Source of the DNA: Flavobacteriaceae bacterium | GTDB taxonomy: Bacteria; Bacteroidota; Bacteroidia; Flavobacteriales; Flavobacteriaceae | Direction: 5' to 3' | Length of the DNA: 10,350 nucleotides | Assembly (NCBI GenBank): GCA_020435885.1 | Contig: JAGQYU010000226.1 | Coordinates: forward strand, 1-10,350 | Shown here: positions 1 to 6,910 of the stretch, piece after piece | Position numbering within the stretch: the stretch's first letter is position 1 | How the letters are laid out: every line of letters starts with the position of its first letter | Notes under the pieces: generated by a model | The model's database searches: none | What the model was told of the DNA's origin: nothing | What the model saw: the letters and a program-made list of their open reading frames with translations, nothing else | Program-made: the position numbers and the translations under genes

Positions 1-49
1 GGATTGAAACTTCTCTGTTTAAAATTCCTTTAAAAGAATAAGCAGTCAT
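1..49 (-). CDS. Possible 5' end of a divergent gene, unidentified, cut by window start
   Basis: On the minus strand an ATG at 49-47 opens a frame of 16 codons that runs off the window edge without a stop; it reads MTAYSFKGILNREVSI. The product is not recognised. Support for it being real is its position, divergent from the sulfatase operon, and a Bacteroidota-type -7 element a few bases upstream on the same strand (67-74). The leader would be very short. Sixteen codons are too few to exclude chance, so confidence is low. Confidence 0.35.
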   Translation of the reverse strand, partial: MTAYSFKGILNREVSI

Positions 50-66
50 TTTTTGAATTTTAGAAA

Positions 67-74
67 CAAAAGTA
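67..74 (-). promoter_or_regulatory. Candidate -7 promoter element of the divergent gene
   Basis: Read on the minus strand the sequence is TACTTTTG, a full match to the Bacteroidota -7 consensus TAnnTTTG. It lies 17 bases upstream of the ATG at 49. No TTG sits at the usual 19-21 bp further upstream, because that stretch is nearly pure A/T, so the -33 half is missing or degenerate. Confidence 0.3.
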
Positions 75-79
75 TAATT

Positions 80-115
80 AAAAAAAATAAAAAAAAATAA
101 AAATTTACAAAAAAA
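80..115. other. Phased A-tracts, probable intrinsically bent DNA
   Basis: Four A-tracts begin at about 80, 89, 99 and 109, separated by single or few non-A bases, so they repeat at close to the 10-bp helical pitch. Phased A-tracts are known to bend DNA. They lie between two divergent starts, where curvature or binding of a nucleoid protein could influence both promoters (inference). Confidence 0.4.
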
Positions 116-150
116 TAACATTTAGATATTTTATATAATTACTTTTTTAG

Positions 151-158
151 TATATTCG
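151..158 (+). promoter_or_regulatory. Weak -7-like element before the sulfatase operon
   Basis: TATATTCG differs by one base from the TAnnTTTG consensus and lies 35 bases before the preferred ATG at 194. No TTG is seen at the expected -33 position. It overlaps the alternative GTG start at 158, which is an argument against that start. Confidence 0.25.
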
Positions 159-193
159 TGCCGTTAGAGGCCATAAATATCTGTGTATCGATT

Positions 194-1579
194 ATGAAAT
201 ATCATGTTAAAAATATATTATTTTTAGTAGCCGTAAGAACGTTCTTTCTATCATTTTTATCGCTTGGGGCGCAAAATAAAACAATTAATACCCCTCCCAA
301 TATCATTGTCATTTTTGCAGACGATTTGGGGTATGGCGATTTGGGTTGCTACGGGCATCCGACCATCAATACGCCCAGCCTGGACAAAATGGCGGCGGAA
401 GGCCTTCGATTTACACAATTCTATGTGGGAGCAAGCGTATGCACCCCCAGCAGGGCTGCCCTTCTCACGGGCAGGCTGCCCATACGAAGCGGCATGGCAG
501 GCTCGGACAGTAGCGGCAATGTACTATACCCAAGGTCAACGGGAGGGTTGCCCGCATCAGAGATTACCATTGCCGAGGCACTTCGGGAGAAAGATTATCA
601 ATCTGCAATCATAGGCAAATGGCACCTGGGCCATAAGGAAGGGTTTTTACCTCTCAACCACGGGTTCGACTACTGGTTTGGCATCCCCTATTCCAATGAC
701 ATGATTCCGCCGCGCTACAAAACCGCCCCCTTGCTTCCCTTATATGAAAATGAGAAGGTCATTGAGAGCGACCCAGACCAGAGGCTTCTCACCAAGCGTT
801 ACACCGAAAAAGCGATACACTTCATCACTGAGAACAAGGATCGACCTTTCTTTCTGTATTATCCCAACAATTTCCCGCACACCCCTCTGTATGCCTCCGA
901 TGACTTTCAAAATAAAAGCAGAAGGGGTCTATACGGAGATGTCGTAGAAGAATTGGATTGGAGTGTGGGTGAAATCCTAAAGACGCTGAAAAGCTTAGGC
1001 ATTGCCGAAAACACGCTGGTCATTTTTACCAGCGATAACGGTCCTTGGTTGTTAAGAGATGTAGAAGGTGGCTCTGCCGGACTGCTCTACGAAGGAAAAT
1101 CTTCGAGCTACGAAGGTGGCTATCGGGTACCTGCCATCGCCTGGTGGCCAGGCACAATCAAAGCTGGGGAGACCACTGCATCAGTGGCTGCCACGATGGA
1201 CATCTATGCGACGGCTTTGAAACTTGCCGATGTAGAGCTATCCAAAGACCGAAAAATAGATGGCTCAGACCTCTATCCCTTATTGACCGACTCTAAAAAG
1301 GAAGTCAGGGATATTGTTTATTATTATACCCGTCATCAGCTTTATGCAGTTAGAAAAGGTGCTTGGAAAGCGCATTTCACTACAAGGCCTTCGTATAAAA
1401 AAGAGGTACCACCAAAAGAACATGTGCCGCCGTTGCTGTTCAATATTGAAAATGATCCATCAGAACAATATGAGGTCGGCCAATACCATCCGGAAATCAT
1501 TGAGGAGCTTAAAAAATTATTTGAAGCACATCTCAACGATATTGAACCGGTCATTTCGCAATTAGATCTGGGTTATTGA
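194..1579 (+). CDS. Secreted arylsulfatase (type I, formylglycine-dependent)
   Basis: A 461-residue sulfatase that would hydrolyse a sulfate ester outside the inner membrane. From the ATG at 194 it begins with a signal peptide (basic start, hydrophobic core, likely cleavage after Ala26 in SLGAQ). The metal-binding DD pair is at 43-44. The CTPSR motif at 83-87 carries the Cys that a formylglycine-generating enzyme converts, so it is a true sulfatase by motif. GKWHLG is at 141-146, PHTPL with its His near 229, SDNG at 280-283, and a Lys before SYEGG near 302 completes the usual active site. The arrangement resembles arylsulfatase A and N-acetylgalactosamine-6-sulfatase relatives; the substrate cannot be read from the sequence. 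The frame also opens at GTG 158, but ATG 194 gives a normal signal peptide. First gene of the proposed operon, visibly more GC-rich than glpT and the phosphodiesterase gene. Confidence 0.93.
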   Translation: MKYHVKNILFLVAVRTFFLSFLSLGAQNKTINTPPNIIVIFADDLGYGDLGCYGHPTINTPSLDKMAAEGLRFTQFYVGASVCTPSRAALLTGRLPIRSGMAGSDSSGNVLYPRSTGGLPASEITIAEALREKDYQSAIIGKWHLGHKEGFLPLNHGFDYWFGIPYSNDMIPPRYKTAPLLPLYENEKVIESDPDQRLLTKRYTEKAIHFITENKDRPFFLYYPNNFPHTPLYASDDFQNKSRRGLYGDVVEELDWSVGEILKTLKSLGIAENTLVIFTSDNGPWLLRDVEGGSAGLLYEGKSSSYEGGYRVPAIAWWPGTIKAGETTASVAATMDIYATALKLADVELSKDRKIDGSDLYPLLTDSKKEVRDIVYYYTRHQLYAVRKGAWKAHFTTRPSYKKEVPPKEHVPPLLFNIENDPSEQYEVGQYHPEIIEELKKLFEAHLNDIEPVISQLDLGY

Positions 1580-1647
1580 AAAATAGCTAAAAAATTATAG
1601 TATAAACCATTAAAGATTATATATTGATGGGAATTTTGAAACACACA

Positions 1648-3405
1648 ATGTACACAAAGAAAATCATTACCATAGTATTGATGATGACCGCAAGCCTTTT
1701 TATAAGCTGTCAATCGTCAAAAGACAAGAAAGAAAATGAAACAACTAAGGCTAAAAGACCTAATATTATTGTGATCATGACTGATGATATTGGTTATTCT
1801 GATCTCGGCTGTTACGGGTCTGAGATCAATACGCCCAATTTAGATAAACTGGCAGCCAACGGCATACAGTTTACCAACTTTTACAATACCAGCCGTTGTA
1901 GCCCAAGTAGGGCATCTTTGCTAACAGGGCTCTACTCGCATCAGGCCAATATGGGGCATTTGGCCACAAAGCAGAAAATGTATTGGGACGAACCGGGCTA
2001 TGTGAACAACCTGAATAAAGATGCTGCCACTATTGCAGAAGTACTCAAGGAAGCCGGCTATGCTACGTATATGGCCGGAAAATGGCATGTATTGGGCTTG
2101 GACTACAAATGGTCGCTTGAAAAGATGGCCGAAGACCAGAGCAATTGGCCACTCCAACGTGGATTTGACCGTTATTTTGGGAACCTCGGTGGTTCGGGAA
2201 GTTATTATGACACCTATACCCTCGTTGAGGACAATGCATTTGTCCCTCCGGGAGAGAACTTTTACCTTACCCATGCCATTACAGACCATACGGTAAAATA
2301 CATCAAAGAACACCCTGCTGATAAGCCTTTTTTTGCTTATGTGGCCTACTTTGCAGCGCATTGGCCTCTACATGCCCCCGAAGAAGAAATTGCCAAATAC
2401 AAAGGGAAATATGATATTGGCTGGGATTCCCTCAGGGTACGCCGGTTCAATAAGCAAAAAGAATTGGGCATCGTGAATGAAAACCATCAACTTAGTGAAA
2501 AACTACCTTCCATTATCGACTGGCAAGACGAACCCATGAAAGCATGGCAGGCACGCAGCATGGAAACCTATGCCGCTATGGTAGATATTATGGATCAGGG
2601 CATAGGCAAAATCATCGCTGCCTTAGAAGAGAAAGGTGAGCTAGACAATACTATTATCCTCTATATGCAAGATAACGGAGGCTGTGCAGAACCTGTCTAT
2701 ACAGATAAAATGGTAGAACCGCTCACCGAGAAGCAAAAAGAGCTTAAACCTTTCCCTTATGACGAGCTATTGCGAAAGTACAAGCCTAAATACACTCGAG
2801 AAGGAAAATTTATAAGGGCAGGCCGAGGTGTAATGGCAGGCCCTCCGGATACATGGATAGGCTACAATGAAGAATGGGCTAACCTGAGCAATACGCCCTA
2901 CCGCTATTACAAGTCACTGGTCTATGAAGGTGGTATCATTACTCCACTGATTGCACACTGGCCTGCGGGCATAGAGCAGAAAGGAGTGCTCAATAACCAA
3001 GTAGGGCACTTAATAGACATCATGCCTACCTGTCTTGAAATTGCAGGGGTGGATTATCCTAAAGAGTTTAACGGCAAAGCAGTCATCCCTCTTGAAGGAC
3101 GCAGTCTGGTTCCGGCATTTCAAAATAAGCCTGTTGACCGTGATTTTCTTTTTTGGGAGCATGAGGCCAGTAGGGCACTGCGGATAGGTGATTGGAAATT
3201 GGTAGCTAAACCAGAGGTTGCAATGAAGATCACTGCTGAAGAAATGAATAGCTGGGAGCTATATAATTTAAAAGAAGACCCTTCTGAAATAAACAATATA
3301 GCTGCTGAATATCCCGAAAAGGTAAGGGAAATGGCAGAAAAATGGCAATCAGAAGCGTCTCGTGTTCAAGCGTTGCCCTGGCCGTGGGATGACTCTAAGC
3401 AATAA
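1648..3405 (+). CDS. Lipoprotein arylsulfatase, AtsA-like
   Basis: A 585-residue sulfatase anchored by a lipid. Starting at ATG 1648 it has a short basic segment, a hydrophobic core and the lipobox FISC with Cys21, followed by a charged linker. The metal-binding DD is at 46-47, the formylglycine motif CSPSR at 84-88, GKWH at 144-147, AHWPLH near 237-242, QDNGGCAE beginning near 341, and a Lys near 422 before SLVYEGG. The NLGGSGSYYDTYTL segment, the QDNGGCAE motif and the length resemble Pseudomonas AtsA-type arylsulfatases rather than the upstream paralogue, so the two enzymes probably act on different sulfate esters. Upstream in-frame starts (TTG 1624, ATG 1627) would only lengthen the signal peptide. 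It starts 68 bp after the first sulfatase and has no terminator before it, so co-transcription is likely. Both enzymes need a maturation enzyme that is not in the window. Confidence 0.93.
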   Translation: MYTKKIITIVLMMTASLFISCQSSKDKKENETTKAKRPNIIVIMTDDIGYSDLGCYGSEINTPNLDKLAANGIQFTNFYNTSRCSPSRASLLTGLYSHQANMGHLATKQKMYWDEPGYVNNLNKDAATIAEVLKEAGYATYMAGKWHVLGLDYKWSLEKMAEDQSNWPLQRGFDRYFGNLGGSGSYYDTYTLVEDNAFVPPGENFYLTHAITDHTVKYIKEHPADKPFFAYVAYFAAHWPLHAPEEEIAKYKGKYDIGWDSLRVRRFNKQKELGIVNENHQLSEKLPSIIDWQDEPMKAWQARSMETYAAMVDIMDQGIGKIIAALEEKGELDNTIILYMQDNGGCAEPVYTDKMVEPLTEKQKELKPFPYDELLRKYKPKYTREGKFIRAGRGVMAGPPDTWIGYNEEWANLSNTPYRYYKSLVYEGGIITPLIAHWPAGIEQKGVLNNQVGHLIDIMPTCLEIAGVDYPKEFNGKAVIPLEGRSLVPAFQNKPVDRDFLFWEHEASRALRIGDWKLVAKPEVAMKITAEEMNSWELYNLKEDPSEINNIAAEYPEKVREMAEKWQSEASRVQALPWPWDDSKQ

Positions 3406-3462
3406 GTGCATATTACAATTAAAGGATTGTACTACCATTTTAGCAGATAAAAATCTTAAGAT

Positions 3463-3486
3463 ATGAATCTAAAACAACTCAATTGA
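3463..3486 (+). promoter_or_regulatory. Seven-codon leader reading frame overlapping the glpT start
   Basis: ATG at 3463 opens a frame reading MNLKQLN and ends with TGA at 3484-3486. That stop overlaps the TTG start of glpT (3483-3485) as TTGA, the arrangement that supports translational coupling when it occurs as ATGA. Whether it is translated is unknown; it may be chance. It could explain how a gene with a weak TTG start and no visible Shine-Dalgarno is translated (inference). Confidence 0.3.
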
Positions 3487-4814
3487 TATCTATATTAAAA
3501 CCTCAGGCGCACAAACAGCAACTTCCAGAAGAGAAGGTCGATCCGACTTATAAAAGACTGCGATGGCAGGTATTTGCCGGTATTTTTATCGGTTATGCCG
3601 GATATTATCTCGTACGGAAGAACTTTTCGCTGGTTATGCCGGATCTGATTGATATAGGTTACTCAAAAGGACAACTCGGTATCATTGCTTCTGCTGTATC
3701 TATTGCTTATGGCCTCAGTAAGTTTGTAATGGGTGGTGTTTCTGACAGGAGTAATGCCCAAACTTTTATGAGCTTGGGATTGTTGCTTTCAGCAATGACC
3801 ATATTGAGTTTAGGTACAATGCCTTTTCTGACTTCTTCAGTAATCATTATGTTTTTAGTAATGTTTATCAACGGATGGTTTCAGGGAATGGGATGGCCAC
3901 CAAGCGGAAGAGTAATGGTACATTGGTTTTCGGCAAAAGAGCGAGGTACAAAAATGTCTGTTTGGAATATTGCCCATAACATAGGCGGTGGACTTATAGG
4001 TCCTTTGGCCATTCTTGGTGTAGCAATATTTGGCGACTGGCAAAGCAAATTGTATTTCCCTGCCATGATTGCCATTGTCATTGCTTTTATCGCTTATTTA
4101 CTAATCAGAGATACGCCTCAGTCATGTGGTCTACCTAATGTAGAACACTACAAAAATGATTATCCGAAAGATTATAATAAAAGTCATGAGAAAGAATTTT
4201 CCGCAAAGGAAATATTTTTCACTTATGTATTTAAAAATAAGTTCCTTTGGATTATTGCTATTGCTAACGTTATGGTATATCTAGTACGCTATGGCATACT
4301 CGATTGGGCGCCTACTTACTTAAAAGAAGCTAAAGGTTTTTCCATGGAAGAAACAGGGTGGGCTTATTTTGCTTATGAATATGCTGGAATTCCTGGGACC
4401 TTACTTTGCGGATGGCTTTCCGATAAGGTTTTCTTAGGCCGAAGAGCACCTGCCATCATCATTTATATGACATTGGTTATGGTGGCTATTATTGTATACT
4501 GGCAGAACCCTCCCGGGCATCTTTTAGTTGATAATATTGCCCTGATATCCATAGGTTTTCTTATCTATGGGCCTGTTATGCTTATTGGGGTTCAAGCACT
4601 TGATCTGGTTCCTAAAAAAGCGGCAGGCACAGCAGCAGGACTCACGGGATTGTTCGGGTATCTAGGCGGAGCACTTTTTGCCAATGTGGCTGTAGGTTTT
4701 TTGGTAGATTTTTGGGGATGGAATGCTGCATTTATCTTATTTGTTGTAGCTTGTCTGTTGGCAATTTTATTTACTTCATTCACATGGAATACTGAAAAAC
4801 GAAGATTGATGTAA
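3483..4814 (+). CDS. glpT: Glycerol-3-phosphate/phosphate antiporter GlpT (major facilitator superfamily)
   Basis: A 443-residue inner-membrane transporter that exchanges external glycerol-3-phosphate for internal phosphate. It aligns from end to end with E. coli GlpT as remembered: MISILKP against MLSIFKP at the start, then YYLVRKNF, KFVMGGVSDRS, GWFQGMGWPP, RDTPQSCGLP, LVRYGILDW, YEYAGIPGTLLCGWLSDKVF, and KKAAGTAAG near the end. The substrate-site residues Arg45, His165 and Arg269 fall at exactly the E. coli numbers, which supports glycerol-3-phosphate or a close organophosphate as substrate. The start is TTG at 3483; no ATG gives a better beginning and the alignment confirms it. It lies 77 bp after the second sulfatase and 40 bp before the phosphodiesterase, matching the glpTQ order. 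UhpT-type sugar-phosphate specificity is possible but less likely. Confidence 0.95.
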   Translation: MISILKPQAHKQQLPEEKVDPTYKRLRWQVFAGIFIGYAGYYLVRKNFSLVMPDLIDIGYSKGQLGIIASAVSIAYGLSKFVMGGVSDRSNAQTFMSLGLLLSAMTILSLGTMPFLTSSVIIMFLVMFINGWFQGMGWPPSGRVMVHWFSAKERGTKMSVWNIAHNIGGGLIGPLAILGVAIFGDWQSKLYFPAMIAIVIAFIAYLLIRDTPQSCGLPNVEHYKNDYPKDYNKSHEKEFSAKEIFFTYVFKNKFLWIIAIANVMVYLVRYGILDWAPTYLKEAKGFSMEETGWAYFAYEYAGIPGTLLCGWLSDKVFLGRRAPAIIIYMTLVMVAIIVYWQNPPGHLLVDNIALISIGFLIYGPVMLIGVQALDLVPKKAAGTAAGLTGLFGYLGGALFANVAVGFLVDFWGWNAAFILFVVACLLAILFTSFTWNTEKRRLM

Positions 4815-4854
4815 TATCTCTTCAAACCATTCTTATCAAAACAAATAAAAACAT

Positions 4855-6024
4855 ATGACAAAATTCACCTACTATATTTACAGCATACTATTACTTTCAT
4901 TTTTTCTTTCAGCATGTGTTCAAAAAAATAAGTTAGTAAAAATAGAAAAAGAAAAGGTTATAACCCAGCTGAGTGATAAGACAAAAAAAGTGAGGGACTA
5001 TGTGATGAAAGATGCTATAATTGCACACAGAGGGAGCACATATTGGACACCTGAGGAAACTGAGCCGGCCTACCGATGGGCCCGAAACATAGGTGCGGAC
5101 TACCTTGAGATGGATATCCAAATTACCAAGGATAAACAACTGGTGGCCTTTCATGACGACCAACTTGTAAGAACTACAAATGTCTCCGAGTTGTTTCCTG
5201 ATCGAGCCAATGCTGAGATAAGTGATTTTACACTCAAGGAGCTAAGAAGTCTTGATGTTGGTTCATGGTTCAATACTCTAAATCCCGATAGGGCTAGACC
5301 ATCATACAAAGGATTAAGAATTTTGACATTAAAGGATATAATAATGATTGCAGAAGGAAATCGTATTATGAGAAAGAATGGGGAGCCTGTAAAAGAAATA
5401 ATAGACGGAGGCTGGACAGGGCATTACCTGCATGAGAATGACAGGGATGATAATGGTCACAGGCCGGGAATTTACATTGAGACTAAAAACCCGAAATCAG
5501 GGGTTGACGAAATATTGGCAAAGGAAATTTTTATCTATGGTTGGAACATTAACAATAACCCTAAAACAATAGACACCCAAGATGGTAAGGTAAGTGTTGG
5601 TAATTCCAAGGCACGACTGATCTTACAGTCTTTTTCTTTTAAAAGTATACAACAACTTGATTATCATCTTCCGAACATTCCAAAATGCCTACTTTTAGGA
5701 GCATCAAGAATGAAAGATAATGTTCAGAAAAATTATAATGATGCAATTCAGTTTGCAATTGAAAACCAAGTTCATATTATTGGCGCGAGCATATCTGGGG
5801 AGCCAAATAATTACATGGAGCTTAATGCACCTTGGATGACTAATCTAATACATGATGCCGGTTTTCTGATTCATCCTTATTCATTTGATACTGAAGAACA
5901 GTTAAATAAATATGCTAACCGAATGGATGGTGTTTTTACTAATCGAGTTGATCTGGCGTTGGAATTCTACGGGAGAGGCCTCAATATAGACTCAGACCAA
6001 ATATTGAAAAATTTAGGATATTAA
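4855..6024 (+). CDS. Lipoprotein glycerophosphodiester phosphodiesterase (GlpQ/UgpQ-type)
   Basis: A 389-residue enzyme expected to split glycerophosphodiesters into glycerol-3-phosphate and an alcohol. It has a lipoprotein signal peptide with lipobox LSAC (Cys21), so it is membrane-anchored outside the cytoplasm. The GDPD signature is present: IAHRG with His58, the PEETEPAY turn at 66-73, Glu85 and Asp87 in LEMDIQ, and FHDDQLVRTTN with His100, the usual second catalytic His. IYIETKNP with Glu209 and Lys211 matches the second metal and substrate region, and HPYSFDT plus DGVFTNRVDLA near the end match the family C-terminus. PEET replaces the commoner PENT. It is longer than compact UgpQ enzymes because of loops around residues 110-200. 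It follows glpT by 40 bp and would feed it. Residues after Cys21 are basic, not acidic, so periplasmic rather than surface location is likelier. Confidence 0.93.
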   Translation: MTKFTYYIYSILLLSFFLSACVQKNKLVKIEKEKVITQLSDKTKKVRDYVMKDAIIAHRGSTYWTPEETEPAYRWARNIGADYLEMDIQITKDKQLVAFHDDQLVRTTNVSELFPDRANAEISDFTLKELRSLDVGSWFNTLNPDRARPSYKGLRILTLKDIIMIAEGNRIMRKNGEPVKEIIDGGWTGHYLHENDRDDNGHRPGIYIETKNPKSGVDEILAKEIFIYGWNINNNPKTIDTQDGKVSVGNSKARLILQSFSFKSIQQLDYHLPNIPKCLLLGASRMKDNVQKNYNDAIQFAIENQVHIIGASISGEPNNYMELNAPWMTNLIHDAGFLIHPYSFDTEEQLNKYANRMDGVFTNRVDLALEFYGRGLNIDSDQILKNLGY

Positions 6025-6192
6025 TTTTGATATTTGAATTGTTTTAATGTGACTAAATAAAACATTTTGAAGTTCTATAAGTTAGTATTGATTATAATTT
6101 ACCTTTTTGGAGTGATCAAAAATCTGATATTTTATGATTCATTGTAATTTCTGGGTGCCTGACAGATATTAACCCTTTTAAATTTTGTTAAA

Positions 6193-6274
6193 GCGGGCGT
6201 GGTGGAATTGGTAGACACGTCAGACTTAGGATCTGATGCCGCAAGGTGTGGGGGTTCGAGTCCCTTCGCCCGCA
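6193..6274 (+). tRNA. tRNA-Leu (anticodon UAG)
   Basis: An 82-base class II tRNA. The acceptor stem GCGGGCG (6193-6199) pairs with CGCCCGC (6267-6273), followed by discriminator A6274. The anticodon stem TCAGA/TCTGA encloses loop CTTAGGA with anticodon TAG at 6227-6229, reading CUA and other CUN leucine codons. GGTTCGAGTCCC forms the T arm and loop, and a variable arm lies between it and the anticodon stem. CCA is not encoded; the genome continues CAAAA. It follows the phosphodiesterase gene by 168 bp, in which no further gene or clear terminator is seen. Confidence 0.97.
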
Positions 6275-6275
6275 C

Positions 6276-6306
6276 AAAAAGCCCTCAAAAACTTGAGGGC
6301 TTTTTT
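6276..6306 (+). terminator. Intrinsic terminator after tRNA-Leu
   Basis: GCCCTCAA (6281-6288) and TTGAGGGC (6293-6300) form a perfect 8-bp stem with loop AAAC, followed by six T. Five A precede the stem, so it can also work on the minus strand. It ends the tRNA transcript. Confidence 0.92.
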
Positions 6307-6335
6307 CATTTAAAAAATGAACGAAAAAAATCTTG

Positions 6336-6356
6336 GGTACAACATAGGTACAACAT
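6336..6356. repeat. Tandem direct repeat, 10 bp with 11-bp period
   Basis: GGTACAACAT occurs at 6336-6345 and again at 6347-6356 with a single A between. The period is about one helical turn. Its place just behind a tRNA gene and terminator, at the edge of a rearranged region, resembles arm-type binding sites of tyrosine recombinases that use tRNA genes as attachment sites (inference). No integrase gene is visible. Confidence 0.55.
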
Positions 6357-6510
6357 TTTGTGGTTTTCGAGGTTGTAATACAAAAATATAGATAAATGAT
6401 ATTTTTTGATTCTAAATAAAATGATTAAATGAAATACAAATCGTTTAAAGGATAATGTTATGTTGCTATAAGTAAATTTTTCAAAAAATATCACCACTTA
6501 TATTACTCAT
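6357..6510. other. AT-rich stretch without a recognisable gene
   Basis: Part of the roughly 370-base gap between the terminator at 6306 and the TolB fragment at 6680. It is very AT-rich, and its only open frame of any length is a minus-strand one of low-complexity Phe/Ile/Lys composition that matches no family I know. I see no gene here. The rest of the gap holds the direct repeat before it and the inverted repeat after it. Confidence 0.5.
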
Positions 6511-6569
6511 AATGTAGCCTTCCCTAAAAATGTTTAATTTAGCAAGTCCAAAAAGGGAATAGCTACATT
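6511..6569. repeat. 59-bp imperfect inverted repeat
   Basis: AATGTAGC plus TTCCCT (6511-6518, 6520-6525) is mirrored by AGGGAA plus GCTACATT (6554-6559, 6562-6569) around a 28-base loop. Five T follow the right arm on the plus strand. A second overlapping pairing exists: TTCCCTAAAAATGT (6520-6533) with the ACATTTTTTTGGGAA segment at 6565-6579. It may be a terminator, a remnant of insertion-sequence ends, or a MITE-like element; none can be chosen from sequence alone. Confidence 0.55.
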
Positions 6570-6679
6570 TTTTTGGGAACGATATTTAATAGAGGATCCT
6601 AAATGTTTTGTGTCATTTTTGAATATAATTCGAGGTAAATTTGAATTCAATAACTGCAAGTGTTAAAACAAAAAATAAA

Positions 6680-6910
6680 TTAATTTCTCCAAAACGGACT
6701 TTCATCTCTTTTTGGCTGGGTAGTTAATCGATATTTTATTTTTGTATTGACATTAATTACCCAAACATCATAATTATCTGAATTACCTTTCGTATATGCT
6801 ATCCAATTACCATCGGGTGACCATGAAGGTGAATAATCTTCAAGATCGTCATTAGTTAAATTTTCAATATTCGAACCATCAGAGTTCATGATAAAAATTT
6901 CAAAATTACC
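6680..6910 (-). pseudogene. C-terminal fragment of a TolB/PD40 beta-propeller protein
   Basis: Minus-strand coding reads GNFEIFIMNSDGSNIENL, then SPSWSPDGNWIAYTKG, then DVWVINVNTKIKYRLT, and stops after PFWRN with TAA at 6682-6680. NFEIFIMNSDGS and SWSPDGNWIAY are the classical blade motifs of TolB, PD40 and DPP-IV-like propellers. The ATG at 6889 lies inside a blade motif and is not a genuine start. Upstream on the minus strand the frame loses resemblance at about 6910, where SusC coding on the other strand begins, and reaches a stop at about 6944-6946. Only about one and a half blades remain, so the gene is a 5'-truncated remnant. Confidence 0.75.

Noticed and set aside
158..193. GTG start at 158 for the first sulfatase
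   Set aside because: It would put 12 extra residues before a normal signal peptide and overlaps the best -7-like element; ATG 194 is preferred.
1921..2361. Minus-strand 146-codon open frame inside the second sulfatase
   Set aside because: Lies wholly antisense to a well-supported sulfatase coding region and shows no family motif.
6306..6497. Minus-strand 63-codon open frame
   Set aside because: Low-complexity Phe/Ile/Lys composition, runs over the direct repeat and into the terminator tail, no recognisable motif.
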